From assembly GCA_037043015.1 (NCBI GenBank), contig CM073323.1, positions 21,294,758-21,358,757 of the forward strand: DNA of 64,000 bases, written 5' to 3'. The DNA comes from Bryum argenteum. Its lineage: Eukaryota; Streptophyta; Bryopsida; Bryales; Bryaceae. Below are positions 12,394 to 22,664 of this stretch, piece by piece; the stretch's first letter is position 1, and every line of letters begins with the position of its first letter. Below the pieces are notes generated by a model. The model was not told the DNA's origin. It searched no databases and was given only the letters and a program-made list of their open reading frames with translations. The position numbers and the translations under genes are program-made.

Positions 12394-12762
12394 TTAACCC
12401 TTAAACGTCAAGCTATACGGATTTGGGCAGCCCAGTATTGGATCACAACATCTTTTGGACTTGGGCACCATGAATAGTGCACTTTTTGAACTTGGGCATT
12501 ATGAATGATCCAATCAATGATGAGCTTGCAACCCCCTACAAGTATTGTACAACCCCAACCTACCTACCACAATACTTTCGAAGCACAAAATCACTCATAA
12601 AATTTGTGATTTGAATTGTAAAATTTCACTTATTGAATGAATCAGAAGAAAGTGACCAGTTTGACATCAAAATATAAGTGAAAAGTTGAGTACATTGAGT
12701 GCTACAGAGAAGATTCTGTTGGAATCGGCCCCCTTGGGGCCGCTCAGACGTTTAAGGGTTAA
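12394..12762. mobile_element. piggyBac-like MITE, family A copy 1
   Basis: A 369-bp unit (both TTAA included) starting TTAACCCTTAAACGTC and ending GACGTTTAAGGGTTAA, a perfect 16-bp inverted repeat. TTAA at both edges with CCC immediately inside is the hallmark of piggyBac-superfamily insertion. The interior contains the family phrases CTTTTGGACTTGGGCA, GATGAGCTTGCAACC and CCCCAACCTACCTACCACAA, which recur near 25.6, 36.1, 37.4 and 63.4 kb. No transposase frame is present. Family assignment is an inference from the termini. Confidence 0.75.
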
Positions 12763-14281
12763 GTAAGTGGATAGAGACATCAAAAATAAGTATGTAACAA
12801 CGTTCCTATGAAGGGGGGGGGGGACGACAATATCTAATACTAAAAAAGTGAAGTGCGACATGGCGAAAAAATGAAGGAGGTCTTGAAAGGGTAATTTGGT
12901 AACCCTTTAGTACACTTTTTGCATAGAGAATAATTGTTGTAGTGTAAAAGTGGCAAGGGCCCTCCAAGGAACGCTTCTCTAAAGGTCCCGTTGGAAAAAC
13001 AAACTCTCAAACATGATGAATGACTTTATGAAACTCTCAAGTTGTATAAGGTTTTATATGAAAAGTTTTACACTAAAAATCACAATACAAGACTATTGAA
13101 GAATGGCTAAGAGTAATGGTCAATAAATAAGGGTTGATACAATACATATGAATGGTTGCACTCCTCAAAACGTTCTTGCGGAATATCAAATCTCATGTGA
13201 CTTAATCCCTAAAGGAGAGAGAAGCCCAAATCGTGTCATGTCGATCTGCTCAAAAAAGACATGTTGGCTGAAACTTTGACTCAATGTATCTCAAGATCCT
13301 TACGGTGAAATTTGGTAAAAATTGAAGGGATGACTAAGTCGACATCTGTAAAGAAATTCCTACAGTCGGATTTCCCAAAATAAAATTCAAACAAACTTTG
13401 TTCACAAATTCCAAATATGACCGTATGAAGGTCAGTGTTAAGCTTCTTCTTCTTCAAGGGTTAATTTTCGAACTATCATGCAAAGTGCTCCAGATTTACC
13501 ACATACCAAATGTACCTTCTTGTCACATTCAAGAATTAAATTTTCTTCGTAAATGGTCATCAGTTAACATAGCGATTTTTTCACACTGAGAAGGGTTAGT
13601 AGTCCCGCCATTGGTGTGATGACCTCCAAACATACATACAAGGATAGGTCGAACAAACACTCTATTCACACCCGCCTCTAAATCGGTCGGAGTTTAACAT
13701 GGCAATTTATTTTAGGGCACCCAACTTTTGTACAGCCAGATTGAGCAGAATGTCAGGAATTATGTCCGTATGCCAAATCATGGGAGCCCACCATAAATCC
13801 ACTTTTGATGACATGGAGCCCCACAAGAAAGAACAAGGAACATGAATATAGATTTGGTTCTTTTCATGTTACATGAGGCAAATGAGAATCATGATGCTAT
13901 CATGAACATGGGTTTCTTGCGAATGTGCAAATCAAGATAACAAAGTTATAATATTCTACAACATTGGTAAGAAGGAAAAAAAAGATGAAAGTGATTGATA
14001 CATTTCAAGTTTTTTATTAGAAGATAAAATTATACACTTTGATCAAATAGGTGTGATTGTATTTGAAAAGATAGTTTCTACTTATGTTTATGAATCTTCA
14101 ACTCCAAAAGCAATTTCTCCTAATCATGTAAACCATCAATTTGGGTTATTCCGGATAAATATCTATTCATTGCTTTGTGTGATTATGATTACTATGTGAA
14201 TTTATTTTAACCATCATTGCTTTCTTTATAAGAGTCCTCAATGATTAGGACCTCATTTTGTCACCACCATTCATGCATTTG

Positions 14282-14344
14282 TTGTCAAGGAGTGAGGCAC
14301 GAGAAGCCTTCGCTTCGTGGTTAGGGCTCATGGCTCCTTGACAA
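14282..14344. repeat. Short hairpin with SINE-head-like loop
   Basis: Arms TTGTCAAGGAG (14282-14292) and CTCCTTGACAA (14334-14344) are exact inverted repeats. The roughly 41-nt loop (GGCACGAGAAGCCTTCGCTT, then CGTGGTTAGGGCTC) resembles the tRNA-like head of the SINE family found at 30364 (GGCACCACAAGCCTTGGCTT, GGTGGTTAGGGC). It may be a relic SINE head captured in a palindrome; no function is claimed. Confidence 0.45.
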
Positions 14345-14419
14345 TTCTACAAGAATGACTACAATTTGAGATTGTGTTATTGTTGTATACAAGATTGTGA
14401 AAGATAACTTCATAAAAGA

Positions 14420-14600
14420 TTGTGAAAGGTAGCACCATAAAACTCAAATCTTATTGTGGATAAGATCCTCAAAGTGAGAGATACTTTATCGTGTATAAGA
14501 CTGTGAAAGGTAGCACCATGAAACTCAAATCCTATCGTGGATAAGATCCTCAAAGTGAGAGATACTTTATCGTGTATAAGACCGTGAAAGGTAAGAAAGT
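14420..14600. repeat. Two-copy tandem repeat
   Basis: A unit of about 83 bp occurs twice in tandem, each with AGGTAGCACCAT, then AAACTCAAATC, then GTGGATAAGATCCTCAAAGT and GATACTTTATCGTGTATAAG. The copies differ at only a few positions, so the duplication looks fairly young. The open frame spanning it on the minus strand (14410-14694) is just repeat-encoded. Confidence 0.7.
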
Positions 14601-14629
14601 GAAAGGTAAAATGCAAGAACCTTGTAAGG

Positions 14630-14810
14630 CAAAGGTGGGGGCACTGAAAGGTAAGACCTTGTAATGCACGCAAATGTGGTGTAAAGATTTGCATGGATTA
14701 CAAGGTCTTACCTTTCAGTGGCCCAACGATAAGACCTTGTAATGCACGCAAATGTTGTGTAAAGATTTGCATGTATTACAAGGTCTTACCTTTCAGTGCC
14801 CCACCTTTGC
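14630..14810. repeat. Nested palindromic element
   Basis: The outer arms (about 14630-14668 and 14769-14810) are near-perfect inverted repeats containing GCACTGAAAGGTAAGACCTT and its complement AAGGTCTTACCTTTCAGTGC. Between them the same arms recur once more in inverted order (TTACAAGGTCTTACCTTTCA at about 14698 and GATAAGACCTTGTAATGCAC at about 14728), so the region is a palindrome built from two head-to-head hairpins. It resembles a MITE inserted into, or tandemly duplicated with, itself. The strand could fold into very stable stems. It holds no coding sequence. Confidence 0.7.
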
Positions 14811-15347
14811 TGCCCCACATTTGCCAAATTTCATATCAGCATAATGAAACTTAGCACCGATGAAAGTTGAGTCACTTTTGTCCACCATGCCCAAGAGCAT
14901 GAAAAGAGGCACTCTTAAAAGTAAGTCTACCTTTCTACTGTAGAAAATAGTCTCATGTCCATCATGAACCAAGCAAGCAAGCAACACTTCCCACTCCCAC
15001 TATAAGAAACAAAGTTTCAATTGATGTAATGAAAAGTTACACTATCTTCAGAATATTTACATCCAATATGGTCTACCCCATTTGATAGGCCATGACCAAT
15101 GTAAGACCAATTTAACATGATGCTTCAAAGTTAAAGAAAAGGCAAGATAAGAAAAGTTGTTGCAATCCTACTGTTGTTACTAGCATAAGTACAAACGTTG
15201 AAGAACAGGAGTCAAACTGGGTTGACAAACATTCCCAAAGGTACACATTCCACAATGTCAGACAATCTGAGTATTCAAGTCGTCACATCATGATCAATTA
15301 GACTAGCACATGAATCCTGTACACGTACAATACAGAAAGAATTTAAA

Positions 15348-18300
15348 TCAAGGTGACCACGCAGGTAGCTTGCGGATTCCTGTGCTCATTTCAATCTGGA
15401 GCGCCTCACGCTCCACTGCATTCCACCACTCATCATCTTCCTCCCACGTTGATTCGACATTGTTGTTCGTCGATGGCTCCTCATTGTTCCAGCGGGTAAC
15501 CTCGAGACTCGATGGGACCTGGCTCTGGTGCCAGAATAGAATAGCCATAATGTTAGATACAATGAAGAATTGATTGCAAGGGACAAGGGACAAGGGACAA
15601 GGGAAAAGAGAGATTGACCTGATTGCTGGATATGGAGTTTTGAGACGTGCACTCTAAGTTGGCAAGAGAAGATTCCACCTCCCTCCACCACGCTTCATCT
15701 TCTTGCTCCTCATCACATTCAATGAGATCTTGGGTTTCTTCAGTCCCGTTGAGTTCCAATGCTCCTGCTGTGGATAATGGAAACTCTGGCGGAATTGTGT
15801 TGCGTGGAATGGGCCTCAGCGGTGACCGGTACTCTGTTTTAACGGAACAATATCTGATGTGACTTGTTCAAATATCAAGGTAGTAGACTCCATGAACAAT
15901 CAGTAAATCCTTGAGTTTCCGATTGATGCAACGTACCTCGACAATCAGGGTCATGGCACTTCTGGTAGAATCCAGCTGTTCGAAAATCAACGATGTACAT
16001 CACTGCGGTTTACAGTCAAATACGTAAGCCTTCATGCTCCTCAACAACCAGTTCACCGAAAGGCAGCAATAAGAGATGATAGTCTCACCGTTATTGCTCT
16101 TGTGTGGTCTCATGATATTCTCGCAGAAACGATTGCCGGATATATTGTACACAACTACCCCGTAATCTGCGAAGTGATACCAGCTTCGAATCTTTCCTGC
16201 GTGACATCATTATTTATCAAAATCAGATACATGACAGGGTAGCACACTGCAAATACCATTTCTGGTGGTTGCCGATATGTAGTGCGTATCAGATTTTTAT
16301 GGGGAGCATAGAACAGTATCAGAGGGGCTTACATCTATTGTATCTGATCCAAAACTCGTCCCAGCTAAGAGAATACTCGCAGACAAAGATATGGCAGTGT
16401 TTTCAAGAGAGTCGTAAGCCATGAAGTTCTAGATACAGTTTGAAAGCCACAGCCAAGTGGCAGTACAATATGGCGAAAGAGTATATACCCTGTATACCCC
16501 CAACGCTGGCAATGGCTTCGATAAAGACTTCCAGCGACGGAAAAGGCGATTCCCCGAATTTGGAGCTCAGTCCTTCATCTGACCGGCTGAGTGGATCAGC
16601 TTTCCATGTTTCGAAGTCCACAACACCTCCTTGACAAGGACTCTGTTTTAAAGAAACAGAGATGCAATTCTAAGGAGCGAATTTAAAGCTGGGAAGCATG
16701 CAGCCTCTGAAGTTTTTGTGCATATACTGATTTGGCGAGCAGAATTCAAGCACAGAAGTGAAGCTTAAATTCAGCAGTATCAAAACAAACCTCCTTGTTG
16801 AAAGTCAGTAATCGTTGGCATCCGTCTTCAGCCTTGCCAATCAGGGAATTCATAAAAACCTCCCGTTCAGTCTGGCACATCAGAAATCGAAGTCTTTGAG
16901 TGGCAATAATACACCCCTTAGGACGTGTTAACCGATCAAGAAGTAACAGCCTCGTGCATCCGATGCGGCAGAATATACAAGTACCATATCCACAAATATA
17001 TGTGGATTTACATACAAAAGAAGGGACACTGACCAACTTGGAAGACCTGAACCGGCTTGTCGGCAGGAGGAGTGCACTTTTCCCGGCCTTGCTAGAGAAG
17101 GCCAATCTGAAGGCTCGATTTCGTGTGTAAACTGCTATATCAACAAATACCTTCGATTGATGGGCAGCTCGGCCCTCTCCTTGGAGAACGAACATTCTAC
17201 TGATGTCTTCATTGCTTTCTCTCAGGTCATTACTTCTCTTACAGATCTGTAGTGCGCACATACGAATTACAAAAACTGATTGTTAGCAAAGAACATGAAG
17301 AACTTAGTTTGTGGAGTCTATGACTTCTCAACTAGTAAAGAGAGTAGTTTTTAGCACCATCAAAAAGTGATTAAGGTGCGATTAGCTTACTACTGCTGTG
17401 CTACTCAGAGATCACAAAATAAGGATGCAAGCACCAGGAACCCCGTCCCCTTCCTACGACTTCTAAACACTTAACATCAAAGATCTGCAGAATCTACTAT
17501 GGATGTCTCCATACGACTGTTTCTACTTCGAAGACATTGAATACTACTGTATTCAATGTCGGTTACCATCAAACGCCCAAACTCACCTCACCCACAAATG
17601 CGCCAGCATGAGAGTTGTCTTTAAAGGCAGCTCCAGGAATCTGGATGACCAGGTGTCGAGAGAACTTCTCTGCAGATTTGAACTATCTCTTTCAAGGCCA
17701 GTTTTTCGAGTCAAGGAGACGTGCAATTCTACGGACAAGGACATACTAGTCTACAATAAAACATTGAAGGTACTGTACAGTACAAAGAAGAGAAGCCACC
17801 AAGTCGAAATGACCCATTCTTGCATATCAATGGTACCTGCTGTAGATGAATCAAGCTCAACAGTCCAGGATGGATCATATTCAAGGTTGAAGACATCAAG
17901 GAGAGTCTGACTTGTAAGCGAAAGCAAGGTGTCCACCATAGCTTCCCCATCAGCTCCCGGGTTAGCAGCAAGGTTGAATTCTAAATCGAAGTAAAGATGA
18001 CAAGGTCTGCCCTGCCAAATGAAACCCCAAGTGCTTATTATCATGCTTCCACCTGATGACCCTCAAAGGTCACGATCAGAATACTTCACCCTCAAGGGAC
18101 ACAATCCGATATGGTGGATGTGTAATCAGGGAGGCAAGATGATACCTGGCGAATAATTTCGTAGTGGTGCTTATATCCTGGCCGCATTTTGCTGTACCTG
18201 TTTTCGCCAGGAATCTTAGTTCAAACAGCTCAATAGGCGATTGTCATATAACCACAAAATTGTCCCAATTAGATATGAGCTACAAACCTTCGCCAGAACT

Positions 18301-19647
18301 CGTTATATGTGGTTGCAAGAAATCTTCGCTGTCCAGTCAAATGATCTTGATACTGGAATACAGCAAGATTGTGACCACCATGACTATCAATGAATTGAAC
18401 TGCTTGATCTTGTCGTGGAAAAGTCGCCCAGACAGCCCCCCTGCAACATAATCAATGTCAGAAAAAGACACAGCACAAAGACAATGCCACGATGATCAAG
18501 CTCAAGAGCAGATTGAGCGTACGATATCATCAAATAAGATACCTGCCACTTGATGTGCTTTCAGAGGCAAGATCACGAATCTCATTGAGAAGGCGGAGAA
18601 GTTGACGAGGACGATGTGCAACTTTGCTGGCATCAGAACCATAGAAAACGCCTGGCGATACTTCATTTCCTAGCCTTCCTGAGCCAGGCTTGAACACAGA
18701 GATTCTCCCATTCTCTGGCGCTGCACAAGATGAGGAAAATGTATCTCAGGCTTACTGAGCTTCTGTTCCAAGATTGTACGATCTTTCTTGTTTTCTTTGA
18801 CCAATCAAAGAAACTATCAATTGAGAAAGATACGATCATGAACCATGCAGAGGAGTTTCTTGTCTTTTTAACACATTTCACTAAAAGTCCTCCTGCCTGC
18901 TAAGCTCAGTTGACTGATTGTCACCCCGAAATCGGCAGTCTTCGAATGGATACAGCCCCGGGACGTCCCGGGAGGTCACCCATCCCAGTAATATTCCGGC
19001 CCAAAGGCGCTTAACTTCAAAGTTCTGATGGGATCAGGTGTAGTAGCCTTGATATGACCGCATCACAAATTGTACGTATCTTCAACAAAGGTGCAGCTAT
19101 GAAACACTGGAGAAAACTAATAGAAGTCATTACTTGTTACTGCAGGAGGTGTCTCAGTCACCACGGTTGCCGTTTGCTCCGAATTCATCACATCCCTCAC
19201 TGTTGTTCGAGCAGGAGTGCAAGGGGACGGAGGAGGTCTTTCCACCCTCTTGCCAGGAAGGTCAGATCGGTGTCTCCTCCTACTACGAGAGTCTGAAACG
19301 CAATTCAAGAAAAGCAATTTACAATTCAATTTGGAGACAGTCCATAAACAATAGGCTTCAGCTAAATCCCCGCTGCCAGCGAAGGACACATACTCGTAAA
19401 TCACCGATCCTGTTTCTAAAGGCTTCATCCAGAATTTATACCATATTAAGAAACTGGAGAAGAAAAATTATGTTTACAGTAGAGGCCATTCTCACGATTG
19501 CAATTTTGATTAAAATACTTCGAATCTGTTCGTGTAAACACTCAAAGACTGAAAACGTTGCTTACTGGAAGAGGGCGATTCACGGACCAATCCGCGCTTG
19601 AAATGTCCAAAGAGCTTCTCGGCATCCTCATTATGGTTCCCTGACAT
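15348..19647 (-). CDS. PRIMPOL: PrimPol primase-polymerase (CCDC111 homologue)
   Basis: Archaeo-eukaryotic primase-type enzyme that reprimes and bypasses damage at stalled forks; in animals it acts in nucleus and mitochondria. Fourteen exons on the minus strand: 19647-19566, 19292-19134, 18720-18543, 18440-18288, 18197-18146, 18011-17837, 17669-17587, 17246-17047, 16893-16791, 16642-16498, 16196-16089, 15975-15937, 15833-15619, 15524-15348; 1869 nt, 622 aa, all phases consistent. Active-site motifs: HLYFDLEF with D217/E219, FSRHLVIQI, and FVDIAVYTRNRAFRL with D330. Zinc-knuckle ligands follow the human pattern: C468, H475 (FCENIMRPHKSNN), C486, C491 (KCHDPDC). Human PRIMPOL is 560 aa. The C-terminal tail has two acidic Trp-pair motifs, DEAWWREVE (about 541) and DDEWWNAVE (about 597), reminiscent of the acidic RPA-binding motifs of the human tail. 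Intron 2 holds a 5S rRNA-like sequence. A telo-box AGGGTTT lies upstream at 19790-19796. Exon borders are inferred. Confidence 0.9.
15577..15606. repeat. GGGACAA tandem repeat in last PrimPol intron
   Basis: Three to four tandem units of GGGACAA lie within the 94-bp last intron of the PrimPol gene (15525-15618). This is a simple-sequence expansion with no evident role. Confidence 0.8.
18948..19066 (-). rRNA. 5S rRNA-like sequence in PrimPol intron 2
   Basis: On the minus strand a 119-nt stretch aligns end to end with plant 5S rRNA: near start GATGCGGTCATATC, conserved loop GATCCCATCAGAACTTTGAA, internal promoter box A AGTTAAGCGC, intermediate element plus box C GATGGGTGACCTCCCGGGA. Changes from the seed-plant consensus often keep pairing: helix I GATGCGG/CTGTATC and helix II CAAGGC/GCCTTTG. 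It lies in the intron between PrimPol exons 2 and 3, in the same orientation as that gene. No T4 terminator follows closely; the next T-run is about 75 nt downstream. A normal pol III gene is therefore unlikely. A dispersed 5S pseudogene, a solo fragment of a Cassandra-type TRIM element, or a 5S-mimic splicing element like that of plant TFIIIA are alternatives. Confidence 0.8.
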
Positions 19648-22302
19648 TTTGGCGCAATGTGTAGCTGCTGGCGCTTATGCATCGTGCACTAGGATCGAAA
19701 ACTTGAAGCTAAGTTATGTACGTGATCGGAGTGAAGGGCAAAAGAAAGTGAAAAGGGCCACTGCACTGAAAGCATAGTCCGGAAAATTAGGGTTTGAAAA
19801 GCTAAGAAATGAGAATGCAATTCGACGAGAGCTTGAGAGTGAAGCGCAATGGAAGTGAATGGCTTCTTGTTGAAGCTTGCTCGATCGCCATAGCTACTAG
19901 ACCATGCCGCATCGGTGTTTGAGTCCAATCAAAAACAACCTAGCACCGTATTGGAATCTTTCCTACATGGTCATCTTGTGCAATGTTCAAAGAAGGAGAA
20001 GAAAAACACTCCACCTTGTGGGTTGGTGTGAATATAGTTACCGTGGGCACATGAGCCATATGGCCCAGGCAATTTGCTTGGGCTTGTGGGCTGGCGGGCC
20101 CCCACCTCCCAATGAAATGGGGCCAAGTGGCAGTCTTGAGAGCCACTTTCCTTTTACTTAAGGTTAAACCTTGGGGTTCCTGGAATCCTCTTCTCTCTCC
20201 CACTGGAAGTTTCAGAGAGTCTCCGCACTGCGATTGGTTGAGCGATTCGGGTGAGAGGTAAACAAACGGGAGTGGCACCGAGTCGCACGTGAGATGCGGA
20301 CTCTCCCGTCTGCCTGGGATTGATCAAACCCGAAGAGTTCGGAGCCGCATATACGGTTTCAAACGGAAGCGTTTGCTTCATGTGCGCAGGGCAAGTGTCT
20401 GTTCAATCTACCCTCGATGATATGCTCACAAGACATATCAACAGTGGTGTAGAATACATTCCTCAAACAACCAATTAGGGTGGAGCTTCTACCCTTTCTT
20501 ATGACAATGGGCAACCTCACTACACAAGAGTTCCTAATTAGTGTTACGTGGAGATTAGTGTAACTGGTAACTTTTGGTAAATAGCACTATTTTGAGGATA
20601 GTGTTCACTTTGGGCCACCATTGCAATCAATGTCCTTTGTCTTTTCTTCGAGCAGCCAATTGCACAACTTCCATTATATTATTTCAATTGCAAGAAAGTT
20701 TGTATGCTCTCACATTTAGTGTTATGGTTTGACGATAAGTGTTGTAACACTATGGTGACGTCTGACATATAGTGTTACGTTTAGCAGTTAATGTTTGAAG
20801 CACTAATGAACAACTCTTGTGAACCACCAGTCAAATTTTTTTTCTATGCACAAATTACACTTTTAAATTGTGATTGAGAATGCAAAGTTTAGTTTGATAA
20901 GAGCATTTTTCAAAAACAAAGCAAATGATATCAAGAAGTTGACTTAAGGTATATATATTATAATAGTTTGTACGAAGATTCTATGGAAACCTAGCCGCTT
21001 CGACTGCGTCTAGTGTTTAGGAATTAAGATGAAAATCTATAAATAGGTTCAAAAAATAAACAACATTCAATATGTTGTATGCTCCTCAATTTGTCCCTTG
21101 TAAAGATAATTGTTTTCTAAAGTATAACCTTGCCTAATAAAACTTTGGATTTAGATTCTATTGTTTGGTAAGCTCACCATTCATTGATAATTCTTGAAGG
21201 TAGAAGGTGTATTGTTTGTACTCAATGAATATGTCAATCGGTCTTTTTTTGTCAGATAACACACAAGGCTTAACCGCCTACAATTAGATCTAAAATAACC
21301 TTACATCAATAGAAGCTAGAGGTATGATAACTGAAGCTCGTTGTTGTTAAAAGCTTAGAAGTTTCATTCTTTATTTCAAAACGCACCAACCTACTATTTT
21401 TGCCTTATGTGCAATATTTAAGATATCTACAAAGCATACTTTACATATATTGTACATTAATCTTCCCTTTGTTCCAATAACTCTTTCTTGTAGGCTCTCT
21501 CAAGTATACATCTTCAGGTAGATATGAGAAAACGTATAGGACACTCTCATAGGAACAAAAGGAGTATTCTTATAAGTGTTCAAAAATATTTGTATGCTTG
21601 TTACATTAATGCATGTATAAACAAGTCTTTACACAAGTTAAATTTTCTTATGGTGAGGCCAACCTCAATCTATACAACTATTTCTCTTGCATTTAGTAAT
21701 TGGCAGATGCGGCAAAGATCATGCGGTTATTTCTACCAACCTAGTCATGAACAACAAATCTTTTGTCTCACCTCAAAAAAGCCTTTTTTTGCATTGAACA
21801 ATAAAAGAAGGAACATAGGGGCTGGTAATACAAAAATGGAGGTGTAGAAGGCAAGAATAAATGAGAGAAGATAGTCCAAGGTCACAAATACATTGTTAGT
21901 TTGACTCATTGCATTTGAAGGGGAAGTTTATGTTACAAATGTTGAGGCCTATTACTAGCAAGGCATCCTTGTTCCTACTTATTCACACCACATAAATAAG
22001 TTTTAATTTTCTTTCAAAAAATTTAGTATTCAACTATCAAGTTGTCAAATTACCGTATCAAGAACATTACTCCGTATCAAACTAAGAAGCAGAGTTGGTC
22101 TTACATGACACACTTTCAGTAATGTCGGTCAAAATTGTCATGTTTCAACATTGTTTGACGTTGAGTTCGATGTTCATGTTTTCATTTTGAATCTCCGACC
22201 ATACTAGAAAAATGCATACTAAAAATATGAACATCTGCCTCCTTTGAAAAAGACTGTATGTATGATTGTCGTGTTTGTTTGTCATTCGACAATGATGCAT
22301 AA
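19648..22302. other. PrimPol promoter, GC-rich island and gene-free stretch
   Basis: Upstream of PrimPol there is about 250 bp of presumed promoter. At about 19990-20400 the sequence becomes GC-rich with several GGGC/GCCC motifs of TCP site II type (GGCCCAGG, TTGGGCTTGTGGGC) and a small inverted repeat GAGTCGCA/TGCGGACTC. Its origin is unclear and its minus-strand open frame of 75 codons (20154-20381) has no domain I recognise. From 20400 on the DNA is AT-rich; 20520-20810 repeats the phrase AGTGTTA many times. Confidence 0.45.
21471..21567. mobile_element. Stowaway-like MITE, diverged copy
   Basis: About 97 bp running from TCTTCCCTTTGTTCCAATA to AGGAACAAAAGGAGTA, with the internal phrase TGTAGGCTCTCTCAAGTAT that matches the units at 11264 and 50630. 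The termini are imperfect inverted repeats of the CTCCCTCTGTTCC type. It is non-coding and more diverged than its relatives. Confidence 0.55.
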
Positions 22303-22664
22303 GGGCATGCCCACCCATAAGGCGCCCTGAACTGCCCTGAACTGAATCGAGCAACTGAATTCGTGAATTCCATCACCCTGAATAGTGAGGGCGGAGGAGG
22401 AGCCCCACCCATGAACACGAACAGCTTGACGTAGTCGTGGTTCCACCGAATCGTGTGTCAGAATCGGAGTTTGGAGTTTGTCTCATTTGGAGTTCAGGCC
22501 CGCCTACCTCCATGCAAAACCCCTCCCTTTGCAGGTCACACTGAGAAAAAAGGATGAATAGTAGTTCAGTTCAGGGGTTTTGCCGGTTGGTGGGGCATTT
22601 CCGCCCTGAACTGAACTACTATTCATCTAGTATTCAGTTCAGGGCATGATGGGTGGGAATGCTC
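22303..22664. mobile_element. Tourist-like (PIF/Harbinger) MITE
   Basis: A 362-bp unit flanked by TAA on both sides (22300-22302, 22665-22667), with terminal inverted repeats GGGCATGCCCACCC and GGGTGGGAATGCTC. TAA target duplication plus G-rich ends is characteristic of PIF/Harbinger-derived Tourist MITEs. A second, internal palindrome is formed by GATGAATAGTAGTTCAGTTC and GAACTGAACTACTATTCATC, so single strands could fold extensively. Repeated CCCTGAACTG words fill the termini. No transposase is encoded. Confidence 0.75.

Larger units (their letters stand above)
12763..15347. other. Gene-free stretch with hairpins and tandem repeats
   Basis: No convincing coding sequence. A GGGGGGGGGG run lies near 12817. 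Further right are a small hairpin (14282-14344), a two-copy tandem repeat (about 14420-14600) and a nested palindrome (14630-14810), each listed separately. The remainder looks like degraded AT-rich intergenic DNA. Confidence 0.5.

Noticed and set aside
20154-20381. Group II intron domain V-like text (GAGCCGCATATACGGTTTC)
   Set aside because: The hairpin tip and the flanking domain VI are missing and the rest does not follow the consensus; chance similarity is more likely.
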